NCBI GenBank assembly: GCA_038258415.1
Contig: JBBSPY010000058.1
Location: forward strand, 1 to 15,653
Direction of reading: 5' to 3'
Source of the DNA: Schlegelella_A sp038258415
GTDB lineage: Bacteria > Pseudomonadota > Gammaproteobacteria > Burkholderiales > Burkholderiaceae_C
Length of the DNA stretch: 15,653 bases
Below are positions 1-9,395 of this stretch, one piece after another (position 1 is the first letter of the stretch; every line of letters begins with the position of its first letter). The position numbers and the translations under genes were made by a program. The notes beneath the pieces are model-generated. The model did not search any database and was not told the DNA's origin. It saw nothing but the letters and a program-made list of their open reading frames with translations.

Positions 1-26
1 CGCACCAGCGGCGCAGCGACGGCGAT

Positions 27-32
27 TACACT
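27..32 (+). promoter_or_regulatory. Possible -10 element upstream of the Roadblock-like gene
   Basis: TACACT matches the sigma-70 -10 consensus at four of six positions and lies in a short A/T patch of otherwise very GC-rich DNA, about 75 bases before the chosen start of the next gene. No convincing -35 hexamer is visible at the usual distance, and the window begins only 26 bases upstream. This is a weak inference from one hexamer. Confidence 0.2.
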
Positions 33-106
33 CCGCGGCGATGCCCCGGGGGGCTCGGCGCTCCCCGCCGCACTCCACCAGAGCCTGCGACGCAGGGATT
101 CGGTCG

Positions 107-1564
107 ATGAACAATTCGAACGGCAGCGGCAACACGGCGTGGGAACCGCCAAAGGGCGCCGAAGGCGACGAATGGGCACCCACGCGTGTCGAACCGTCTT
201 CGCGTCATGAGTCGGTCGACGAATGGCAGGCAACCCGCGTGCAGCCCCGCGATCAACCGCTGCGCGAGGCGCCGCCCCAACGCAGCCCGACGCCGACCGC
301 TGAGTCGCCCGACGCATGGGCGGCCACGCGGGCCCACACCGCCCTCGCCACGCAGATCATGGGCGACGAGGCCGACTACCTCGCGGGCGAGAACGAGGAC
401 GTCGGCCGCCAGATCGGCAACAACGAACGCGAGCTGTTCGTCTCGTGCGCGCCCGCCGAGGCGATGCAGCAGCAGTTCGAGCACCTGCACCCCGAGTTCA
501 TCGCGGTCCACGACATCGCCACCGCGTCGTCGCGCAAGCTACTGGCCGGCATCGCGGCGGCGAGCGGTCGCACACCTCAAAAGCTCGTCATCCGCCGCCA
601 GGGATACGGCACCCCGCTGGCCACGCTCGAGTTCGTGGAGCTGCCCACCAGCGACAACCGGTCGCTCCGCCTGTACTCCACGGAAGCCGACGCGGACACC
701 GCGCAGCGGCACGCGCTGGCGAAGGTGCTGCTCGCCTACAGCCGGCTCGGCGTCGTGATGTTCGGCGAGTTGCCGGGGCATGCCATCGCCGCCGCGATCA
801 AGCCCCTGCACGACGACATCCTGGCCGGCCCGTGGCCGAACCGCAACCTGCTGCTGCTGCCGCTCGCCTCGGCCAGCACGCTCGTCACGCACGGGCTCGA
901 TCTCGGCCGCGGTACCGGCATCGCCGTTCGCACGACGCCACAGGTGGCCCGGCCCGCCGACGCCTGGGCGTTCATCACGGGCACGTGGAGCCGGCTGCGC
1001 GAGCAGTCGTCGTCGGATCGGGCGGTACCCGAGCTCGGCGCGTTCCGCCCAGTTGCCTACCAGGCGGCGCGGCCGTCGCGCGGCCAGGTGATGCGCGGCC
1101 TTCCTTCGGGCGACACGCTCCCCTTCGACGATGCGCCGGCGACGCCCCTGGCCATGCGGCCGATGCCGCAGCTCGCCTCGGCCAACGCGGCCGCTGCGCT
1201 CCCCTCGACCGTCATCGAGCGATACGTTCGCCAGATCTCGGAGCTGAACGGCGTCGTCAGCGTGTGCGTGTTCGAAATCCAGTCGGGCCGCGCCGTCGCC
1301 CACGCCGGTGCGAACCCCGGCGCGGCGCCGCTGGGCGCGCATGGCGGCGATCTCGTCGGCGCCATGACGAGCGCCAGCCGTTCGCTGGGCCTCGGTCACT
1401 CGCCCCCGGATGCCGCCATCACCCTCGGATCGCACCACCTGCTCCTGCGCGCCGTGCCGAAGAACCCCGGCTTGGCGATGCATGCCGTGCTCGACAAGGC
1501 CAGCGCCAACCTCACGCTGGCCCGGCTTCAGGTGCTGAGGATGGATTCGCTCTTCGACGAATAG
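107..1564 (+). CDS. Uncharacterised protein with WxxTR motifs and a C-terminal Roadblock/LC7-like domain
   Basis: I do not recognise this 485-residue soluble protein as a named family. The first ~100 residues look disordered and carry three WxxTR motifs: EWAPTRV (T26), EWQATRV (T43) and AWAATRA (T74). Residues ~105-300 form a folded-looking domain with an IRRQGYGTPLATLEF stretch and KPLHDDI. Residues ~369-480 (ELNGVVSVCVFEIQSGRAVA, then an LLLRAVP strand and a helix ending LARLQVLRMD) resemble a Roadblock/LC7 fold, which in bacteria usually partners small GTPases or scaffolds. There is no signal peptide or membrane segment. I chose the ATG at 107 over the in-frame ATG at 41 because AGGGA (94-98) sits 8 bases before it and the extra 22 residues are Arg-rich and low quality. 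The gene converges on clpB with a 3-base gap. A role in phospho-dependent signalling is only a guess. Confidence 0.85.
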   Translation: MNNSNGSGNTAWEPPKGAEGDEWAPTRVEPSSRHESVDEWQATRVQPRDQPLREAPPQRSPTPTAESPDAWAATRAHTALATQIMGDEADYLAGENEDVGRQIGNNERELFVSCAPAEAMQQQFEHLHPEFIAVHDIATASSRKLLAGIAAASGRTPQKLVIRRQGYGTPLATLEFVELPTSDNRSLRLYSTEADADTAQRHALAKVLLAYSRLGVVMFGELPGHAIAAAIKPLHDDILAGPWPNRNLLLLPLASASTLVTHGLDLGRGTGIAVRTTPQVARPADAWAFITGTWSRLREQSSSDRAVPELGAFRPVAYQAARPSRGQVMRGLPSGDTLPFDDAPATPLAMRPMPQLASANAAAALPSTVIERYVRQISELNGVVSVCVFEIQSGRAVAHAGANPGAAPLGAHGGDLVGAMTSASRSLGLGHSPPDAAITLGSHHLLLRAVPKNPGLAMHAVLDKASANLTLARLQVLRMDSLFDE

Positions 1565-1567
1565 CGG

Positions 1568-4156
<2,589 letters not shown>

Positions 4157-4163
4157 GGAAGTT

Positions 4164-4169
4164 GTCCTT
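4164..4169 (-). promoter_or_regulatory. clpB ribosome binding site
   Basis: On the minus strand this reads AAGGAC, 7 bases before the ATG at 4156. It supports MRIDKL as the start and excludes the upstream in-frame ATG at 4180, whose coding stretch would contain this site. Confidence 0.7.
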
Positions 4170-4181
4170 CGAATCGACAAA

Positions 4182-4210
4182 ATTTGGGGCGTCGGCGCCC
4201 TGTTTTCAAG
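4182..4210 (-). promoter_or_regulatory. Heat-shock (sigma-32/RpoH) promoter of clpB
   Basis: The minus strand shows CTTGAAA (4204-4210), a perfect RpoH -35 element, then 14 bases, then CCCCAAAT (4182-4189), one base off the CCCCATnT -10 consensus. The spacing is as expected for RpoH. Transcription would start near 4174, giving a leader of about 18 bases that includes the AAGGAC ribosome site. The promoter lies entirely in the crcB-clpB gap, so clpB can be induced by heat independently of the upstream metabolic genes. That clpB is an RpoH-regulon gene in proteobacteria is established; activity of this copy is inferred. Confidence 0.8.
4187..4200 (-). other. Small GC hairpin inside the clpB promoter
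   Basis: A five-base-pair inverted repeat, GGGCG-loop-CGCCC with a 4-base loop, falls between the -35 and -10 elements of the clpB heat-shock promoter and is followed on the minus strand by CAAATTTTG. It may partly terminate transcripts arriving from crcB. The stem is short and the T run imperfect, so terminator function is doubtful. Confidence 0.3.
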
Positions 4211-4225
4211 CGCCGAAGCGTCGGG

Positions 4226-4603
4226 TCATGGCAGCAGGACCGTGGCGAGCCTGAAGCCGACCGCGGCCGCCGCGAGCGCGCCGAGCACGTGCGCCGCGGC
4301 GTGCAAGGCGGCGATGCCGAACTCGGCGCGCTGGAGCATGAGCAGCGATTCGACGGAAAACGCAGAGAACGTCGTGAATCCCCCGAGGAACCCGGTGACG
4401 ACGAGCAGCCGCAGAAGTTCGTTGGGCGATCGCTCGAACCAGGCGAGCGCGGCACCGATGAGCAGGCCGCCGACGCAGTTGACGAACAGCGTGCCGAGCG
4501 GGAAGCCGCTCCAGCGAGCGTTCAGCCACAGGGCTGCCGCCCAGCGCAGCAAGGCGCCCACGGCCGCGCCCAGCGAGACGGCAGCGACCTGCCAGCCGAC
4601 CAT
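4226..4603 (-). CDS. crcB: CrcB/Fluc fluoride ion channel
   Basis: Small inner-membrane protein of the Fluc family, which as a dual-topology dimer lets fluoride leave the cell down its gradient. The 125 residues are typical and form four hydrophobic segments. Conserved marks are GALLRW near residue 15, the pore stretch PLGTLFVNCVGGLLIG with its Asn, and GGFTTFSAFS in the third segment, which holds the Na+ site and the phenylalanines lining the fluoride path. The ATG at 4603 lies 6 bases past the moaE stop, with AGGGCGG as a modest ribosome site. No separate promoter or fluoride riboswitch can fit in that gap, so expression probably depends on the upstream operon. The position between moaE and clpB looks like an insertion into an otherwise familiar gene order. 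Confidence 0.95.
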   Translation of the reverse strand: MVGWQVAAVSLGAAVGALLRWAAALWLNARWSGFPLGTLFVNCVGGLLIGAALAWFERSPNELLRLLVVTGFLGGFTTFSAFSVESLLMLQRAEFGIAALHAAAHVLGALAAAAVGFRLATVLLP

Positions 4604-4609
4604 GCCGCC

Positions 4610-5110
4610 CTAGCGCAGCGGCGCCGCGTTGGACGAGGCGATGCCCCAACGCGCGAGCGCCGCATCGTCGGCCTGCCGCGCGTCGACCCAGGTCGCGTTG
4701 CCGTCGGCCGTCGTCTCCTTTTTCCAGAACGGCGCCTGCGTCTTCAGGTAGTCCATCAGGAACCCGCACGCGTCGAAGGCGTGTGCGCGGTGCGCCGACG
4801 CGACCGCCACGAGCACGATCTGCTCGCGCGCCGCAAGCACGCCGACACGGTGAACGACGCGGGCGGCTCGGAGGTCGAAGCGGGCGAACGCGGCGTCGAC
4901 CATCGCCTCGATGGCGGACTCGGTCATGCCGGGGTAGTGCTCGAGTTCCATCGACGTGACGGTGGCGGCCTCGCCAGCAGCGCGCTCGCGCACCGTTCCG
5001 ACGAAGACAGCGACCGCGCCGACGCCGCCGTCATCCGCGCGCAGCGCCGCGATCTCGGCCGAGACGTCGAAGTCCTCGCGGCGGATCGAGACGCGAGCGG
5101 GCGTCGTCAC
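4610..5110 (-). CDS. moaE: MoaE, molybdopterin synthase catalytic (large) subunit
   Basis: With thiocarboxylated MoaD, MoaE inserts two sulfurs into cyclic pyranopterin monophosphate to make molybdopterin in the cytoplasm. Landmarks in the 166-residue protein: GAVAVFVGTVRE (~31-42) with an active-site Arg, ELEHYPGMTE (~55-64), SAHRAHAF with His107-Arg108, and the catalytic lysine block YLKTQAPFWKKE (Lys123, Lys130). I chose the GTG at 5110 because GGAGG at 5120-5124 lies 9 bases upstream. The TTG at 5119 would overlap the moaD stop by 4 bases but directly abuts the ribosome site. It follows moaD and precedes crcB, within a moeA-moaD-moaE block. Confidence 0.96.
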   Translation of the reverse strand: MTTPARVSIRREDFDVSAEIAALRADDGGVGAVAVFVGTVRERAAGEAATVTSMELEHYPGMTESAIEAMVDAAFARFDLRAARVVHRVGVLAAREQIVLVAVASAHRAHAFDACGFLMDYLKTQAPFWKKETTADGNATWVDARQADDAALARWGIASSNAAPLR

Positions 5111-5115
5111 CGTAC

Positions 5116-5367
5116 TCAACCTCCGGTCACCGGTGGAAAGAAGCCGACCTCGTCACCCTCGGCGAGGAGGCGGTCCTCGTCGGACAGCACGCGGTTCCAG
5201 GCGGCGCGGACAAGCCGGTCACGCGTGAGCGCCTCGGCGTGCCGACCGCGTCGCGCGATGAGCGCGTCGCGCAGCGCCGCGATGGTCGCGCCGTCGGCAA
5301 GCACGGCGGTCTCGCCCTCGCCGAGGGCCTCGCGCAACGACGCGAAATAGCGAACGCTGACCTTCAC
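5116..5367 (-). CDS. moaD: MoaD, molybdopterin synthase sulfur-carrier subunit
   Basis: Ubiquitin-fold sulfur carrier of 83 residues. Its C-terminal Gly-Gly is adenylated and thiocarboxylated, then inserted into the MoaE active site to donate sulfur. Visible features are the opening beta strand KVSVRYFASLRE, the GDEVGFFPPVTGG ending with the essential diglycine at the exact C-terminus, and normal family length. It starts with GTG at 5367. GAGGAG (5374-5379) is 6 bases upstream and overlaps the moeA stop codon, suggesting coupled translation. No adenylyltransferase (MoeB) gene is in the window, so that partner must be encoded elsewhere. Confidence 0.96.
   Translation of the reverse strand: MKVSVRYFASLREALGEGETAVLADGATIAALRDALIARRGRHAEALTRDRLVRAAWNRVLSDEDRLLAEGDEVGFFPPVTGG
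5120..5124 (-). promoter_or_regulatory. Ribosome binding site that decides the moaE start
   Basis: GGAGG on the minus strand, inside the 3' end of moaD. It is 9 bases from the GTG at 5110 but has no spacer to the TTG at 5119, so it favours the GTG start and translational coupling with moaD. Confidence 0.65.
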
Positions 5368-5377
5368 CGCGCGCTCC

Positions 5378-6640
5378 TCACCCGATCAGCTCGGCGAACG
5401 GCAGGTACGACACCGTGTCGCCGACGGCGATCGCCTGCCCGCCCGGGTTGTCCACCAGTCCGTCGGCCCAGATCGTCGAGGTGAGGACGGCCGAGCCCTG
5501 GTGACCGAAGAGATCGAGACCCCCCTTCGCGTTGCGGCGGGCGCGCAGGAACTCGCGTCGCCGGTCCGGCTTCGGCCACGCGAAATCGGCTCGCATCGAG
5601 ATCGGCCGCGGCGAAGGATCGACGACGCCCTGCAGCCTCAGCAGCACCGGGCGGACGGCGAAGGCGAACGTGACAAACGCCGATACCGGATTGCCCGGCA
5701 GGCCGACGAACCAGGCCGACGAACCGCCGGCAGCCCCGTCGCGAAAGACCTCGCCGAAGGCGAGCGGCTTGCCCGGCTTCATGGCGATCTTCCACAGATC
5801 GAGCCTGCCTTCCTTCTCGACCGCCGGCTTGAGGTGATCCTCCTCGCCGACCGACATGCCGCCGCAGGTGACGATGAGGTCGGCATCGGCTGCGGCGCGA
5901 CGCAACGCATCGCGGGTCGCGTCGAGTCGGTCGGCGACGATGCCCAGGTCCTGGCAGACGCCGCCGAGCGCCTCGATCAACGCGCGCAGCGTGTAGCGGT
6001 TCGAGTTGTAGATCGCGCCGGGCCGCATCGGCTCGCCCGGCATGAGGAGCTCGTCGCCGGTGGAGAACAGCGCGACGCGCGGCCGCGGCGCAACGCGCAG
6101 CGTGGCGACTCCGACCGACGCCGCCATTCCGAGCGCCTGCGGCGAGAGGCGCTGGCCGGCCTCCAGCACGACGGCATCGACTCGCACGTCTTCCCCGCGC
6201 CGCCGCACGGCGAGCCCGGCGACGGGCACCGTGTCGACGCGAACGCCGGCGTCGACCGTGGCCGTGCGCTCCTGCATGACGACCGCGTCGGCGCCGTCGG
6301 GCAACGGGGCTCCGGTGAAGATGCGCGCCGCGGTGCCGGGCGTGAGCGAGGTTCCGACCGACCCGGCCGGAATGCGCTGGCTCACCGGCAGCACCGTTCC
6401 GGCGGCCGGCACGTCGGCGGCGCGCAACGCGTAGCCGTCCATCTCGCTGTTGTCGTGCGGCGGAACATCGATCGTCGAACGGACCGACTCGGCGAGGACG
6501 CGACCGCGTGCATCGAACGTCGAGACGGTCTCGACGCGGGAGGCCGGGAGCGGAACGACCCTGGCCAGCAACCGCGACACCGCCTCGTCGAGCGGGATCG
6601 GCGCCTTGTCGTCGGCGTTGTTGGCTGCGCCTGAGCTCAT
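5378..6640 (-). CDS. moeA: MoeA, molybdopterin molybdenumtransferase
   Basis: Cytoplasmic enzyme that ligates molybdate to adenylylated molybdopterin, completing the Mo cofactor. The 420-residue length is normal. Motifs: PPHDNSEMDGYAL (60-72), RIFTGAPLPDGADAVVMQE (~106-124), then the MoCF-binding core with STGDEL, CGGMSVGEEDHLK, KPGKPLAFG and FVGLPGNPVSAF, and a C-terminal domain IV. The ATG at 6640 overlaps the thrC stop as ATGA. An open frame runs upstream into thrC, but the MSSGAANNADD start and the 4-base overlap mark the true beginning. moaD follows after 10 bases. Placing cofactor genes after threonine genes is a lineage habit rather than evidence of a shared pathway. Confidence 0.97.
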   Translation of the reverse strand: MSSGAANNADDKAPIPLDEAVSRLLARVVPLPASRVETVSTFDARGRVLAESVRSTIDVPPHDNSEMDGYALRAADVPAAGTVLPVSQRIPAGSVGTSLTPGTAARIFTGAPLPDGADAVVMQERTATVDAGVRVDTVPVAGLAVRRRGEDVRVDAVVLEAGQRLSPQALGMAASVGVATLRVAPRPRVALFSTGDELLMPGEPMRPGAIYNSNRYTLRALIEALGGVCQDLGIVADRLDATRDALRRAAADADLIVTCGGMSVGEEDHLKPAVEKEGRLDLWKIAMKPGKPLAFGEVFRDGAAGGSSAWFVGLPGNPVSAFVTFAFAVRPVLLRLQGVVDPSPRPISMRADFAWPKPDRRREFLRARRNAKGGLDLFGHQGSAVLTSTIWADGLVDNPGGQAIAVGDTVSYLPFAELIG

Positions 6641-8061
6641 GCAGCTTCTGCCATCGACACCGCGTGCTCGGCGATGAAGCGCTTGAGCTGCGCCACGTCG
6701 GCAGGCATGCGGACGAAGCGTCGCGGCAGCGCTTCGATGTCCTCGAAACCCGGCGGCCGCGGTGCGTCGGCACCGGTGGCCTCGAGGATGGTCGCATTGA
6801 ACTTGGCTGGCTGCGCCGTCTCGAGGACCACCATCGGCACGTCGGGCTCGACATGGTCGCGCGCCACGCGCAGCGCATCCGCCGTGTGCGGATCGACGAG
6901 CTGGCCGTGCTCGCGCAGCGTGCTGCGGATCGTCTCGATCCGGTCGGCAGCGGTGCTGCGGCCACTGGCGAATCCGAATGCGGCGACGCGGTCGCGGTCG
7001 GCGGCGGCGAGCGAGAAGCCGCGCGTCGCCTCGACCTCGGCGAACAGTGCCCGGGTGCGGGCGGCATCGCGGCCGAGCGCGTCGAAGACGAAGCGCTCGA
7101 AGTTCGACGCCTTCGAGATGTCCATCGACGGGCTCGACGTCTCGTGCGTCTCCGCCGCGGCCCGCGCGCGGTAGCTGCCGGTGCGGAAGAACTCGTCGAG
7201 CACGTCGTTCTCGTTGGTGGCGAGGACCAGGCGGCGGATCGGCAGCCCCATCTGGCGCGCGATGTGGCCGGCGCAGATGTTGCCGAAGTTGCCGGTCGGA
7301 ACGGCGAAGGAAACGGCCTCGTCGTCGCGCGTCGTCGCCTGCAGCCAGCCCGAGACGTAGTAGACGACCTGCGCCAGCAGCCGGGCCCAGTTGATCGAGT
7401 TGACCGTGCCGATCGCGTGCGCGGCCTTGAACGCGGCGTCGCCGGAGACGGCCTTGACGAGGTCCTGGCAGTCGTCGAACACACCGTCGACCGCGAGGTT
7501 GTGGATGTTGGCGTCGGCGAGGCCGAACATCTGCGCCTGCTGGAACGGGCTCATGCGACCGTCCGGCGACAGCATGAAGACGGCGATGCCGCGCTTCCCC
7601 CTGAGCGCGTGCTCGGCCGCGCTGCCGGTGTCGCCCGACGTCGCGCCGACGACGTTGAGCACGCGGCCACGCCGGGCCAGCTCGTACTCGAAGGCATGAC
7701 CCAGGAACTGCATCGCGACGTCCTTGAACGCGAGCGTCGGGCCGTTCGAGAGGCCGAGGATGGAGATGTCGGCGTCGAGCCGGCGCAGCGGCACGATGCG
7801 GGCATCGCCGAACACGTCGGCGGTCCACGTCGCGTCGACGATGCGACGCAGGTCGGCCGGCGGGATGTCGTCGATGTAGAGCGAAAGCACCTCGAAGGCG
7901 AGGTCCGCGTACGACAGGCTGCGCCAGCGGGCCAGGGTCGCGGCTTCGATCCGCGGATAGCGCTCGGGAAGGTAGAGCCCACCATCGGGCGCCAGCCCCT
8001 CGAGGAGGATGTCGCAGAAGCGCCGACCGGCCGCCTCGCCCCGTGTGCTCAGGTACCTCAC
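6637..8061 (-). CDS. thrC: ThrC, threonine synthase (PLP-dependent)
   Basis: Converts O-phospho-L-homoserine to L-threonine, the final step of threonine synthesis. The 474 residues match the long-form family of E. coli and yeast. The N-terminus MRYLSTRG and GLAPDGGLYLPE are typical. The PLP lysine is Lys113 in SNGPTLAFKD, the phosphate loop is ATSGDTGSAA (140-149), and FAVPTGNFGNICAG supplies further cofactor contacts. It starts with GTG at 8061, overlapping the hom stop by 4 bases (GTGA); AGGA lies 9 bases upstream. The next gene, moeA, overlaps its stop as ATGA. Homoserine kinase (thrB), which makes its substrate, is not in the window. Confidence 0.97.
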   Translation of the reverse strand: MRYLSTRGEAAGRRFCDILLEGLAPDGGLYLPERYPRIEAATLARWRSLSYADLAFEVLSLYIDDIPPADLRRIVDATWTADVFGDARIVPLRRLDADISILGLSNGPTLAFKDVAMQFLGHAFEYELARRGRVLNVVGATSGDTGSAAEHALRGKRGIAVFMLSPDGRMSPFQQAQMFGLADANIHNLAVDGVFDDCQDLVKAVSGDAAFKAAHAIGTVNSINWARLLAQVVYYVSGWLQATTRDDEAVSFAVPTGNFGNICAGHIARQMGLPIRRLVLATNENDVLDEFFRTGSYRARAAAETHETSSPSMDISKASNFERFVFDALGRDAARTRALFAEVEATRGFSLAAADRDRVAAFGFASGRSTAADRIETIRSTLREHGQLVDPHTADALRVARDHVEPDVPMVVLETAQPAKFNATILEATGADAPRPPGFEDIEALPRRFVRMPADVAQLKRFIAEHAVSMAEAA

Positions 8062-9395
8062 CCGAGGTCTTCCTTGCGGATGCGCACGATCCTCGCGAGC
8101 ACCGTGGGAAGCGCCTGCATGTCGGCGATCGCCCGGGTCATGCGGCCCTCCACGGTGTCGTGGGTCAGGATGATGACGTCGGTCCGCGCCGCGCCCTCGT
8201 GGCTGCCGGGCTCGGCCGGGCGCTGCAGCAGCGCGTCGATCGAGATCGTGTGCTCGGCGAGGATGCCGGTCACGCGGGCGATCACGCCGGCGACGTCGGC
8301 AACCTGCAGCCGCAGGTAGAACGACGTGACGACATCCTCGATGGGCAGTACGGCGATGTCGCACATCGCCTGTGGCTGGAACGCCAGATGGGGCACACGG
8401 TGGTCCGGATCGGCGCCAGCGAGCCGCGCCAGATCGACCAGGTCGGCGATCACCGCGGAAGCGGTCGGCTCGGCCCCTGCGCCCTTGCCGTAGTAGAGCG
8501 TCGTGCCGACGGCGTCGCCCTGCACCAGCACCGCGTTCATCGCGCCCTCGACGTTGGCGATAAGCCGCTTGCTCGGCACCAGCGTCGGATGCACGCGCAG
8601 CTCGATGCCCTCGGCGCGTCGCTTCGTGATCGCCAGCAGCTTGACGCGGTAGCCGAGTTGCTCGGCATACGCGATGTCAGCCTGTGCCAGTCCGGAGATG
8701 CCCTCGACGTGGGCGCGCGAGAACTGCATCGGAACCCCGAACGCGATGGCGCTGACGATCGCCGCCTTGTGCGCGGCGTCGATGCCCTCGACGTCGAAGG
8801 TCGGGTCGGCCTCGGCGTAACCCAGGCGCTGCGCGTCGGCCAGCGCGGTGGCGCAATCGACCCGGCGCTCGCGCATCTCGGAGAGGATGAAGTTCGTCGT
8901 GCCGTTGATGATCCCGGCGATCCACTCGATCCGGTTGGCGGTCAACCCTTCTCGCAGCGCCTTGACGATGGGGATGCCGCCGGCGACGGCGGCCTCGAAC
9001 GCGACGACGACACCCTGCTCGCTTGCCGCCGCGAAGATCTCGGTCCCGTGCACCGCGAGCAGCGCCTTGTTCGCCGTGACGACGTGCTTGCCGGCGGCAA
9101 TGGCGGCCAGCACCAGCTCGCGCGCGACCGTCGTGCCGCCGATCAGCTCGACGACGGCATCGACGTCGGATCGCCGAATGACCGAGCCCGCGTCGTCCAC
9201 CACCTCGGCGACATCGCCGGCGACTGCGCGCGCCCGGGCCGTGTCGCGGTCGGCGATGACGACGATGCGGATCTCGCAGCCGGCGCGGCGCTGTATCTCC
9301 GCCTGGTTGCGCTGCAGGACGGTGAACGTGCCGCCGCCGACCACGCCGGCGCCGAGCAGACCGACGCGCAGCACCCTGATGCCTGGCGTGCTCAC
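8058..9395 (-). CDS. hom: Hom, homoserine dehydrogenase with C-terminal ACT domain
   Basis: NAD(P)H-dependent reduction of aspartate semialdehyde to homoserine, the branch-point step to threonine and methionine. The 445-residue, kinase-free form has a Rossmann loop VGLLGAGVVGGG near the N-terminus, GKHVVTANKALLA, the catalytic signature INGTTNFILSEM and ADPTFDVEGIDAAHKAAI. A C-terminal ACT domain (SFYLRLQVADVAGVIARVTG onward) is the likely site of threonine feedback inhibition. The GTG at 9395 overlaps the alaA stop as GTGA. A second in-frame GTG seven codons on could also serve, since the ribosome site is weak for both. It is coupled by overlap to thrC downstream. Confidence 0.97.
   Translation of the reverse strand: MSTPGIRVLRVGLLGAGVVGGGTFTVLQRNQAEIQRRAGCEIRIVVIADRDTARARAVAGDVAEVVDDAGSVIRRSDVDAVVELIGGTTVARELVLAAIAAGKHVVTANKALLAVHGTEIFAAASEQGVVVAFEAAVAGGIPIVKALREGLTANRIEWIAGIINGTTNFILSEMRERRVDCATALADAQRLGYAEADPTFDVEGIDAAHKAAIVSAIAFGVPMQFSRAHVEGISGLAQADIAYAEQLGYRVKLLAITKRRAEGIELRVHPTLVPSKRLIANVEGAMNAVLVQGDAVGTTLYYGKGAGAEPTASAVIADLVDLARLAGADPDHRVPHLAFQPQAMCDIAVLPIEDVVTSFYLRLQVADVAGVIARVTGILAEHTISIDALLQRPAEPGSHEGAARTDVIILTHDTVEGRMTRAIADMQALPTVLARIVRIRKEDLG

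Noticed and set aside
41..106. Upstream ATG extending the Roadblock-like protein by 22 residues
   Set aside because: The ATG at 107 has AGGGA at proper spacing; the extension is Arg/Pro-rich and unlike the rest of the protein.
5378..7828. An 816-codon minus-strand frame continuing upstream of moeA
   Set aside because: Only the last 420 codons are MoeA; the rest is out of frame through thrC and Arg/Ala-rich. The ATGA overlap at 6640 gives the true start.
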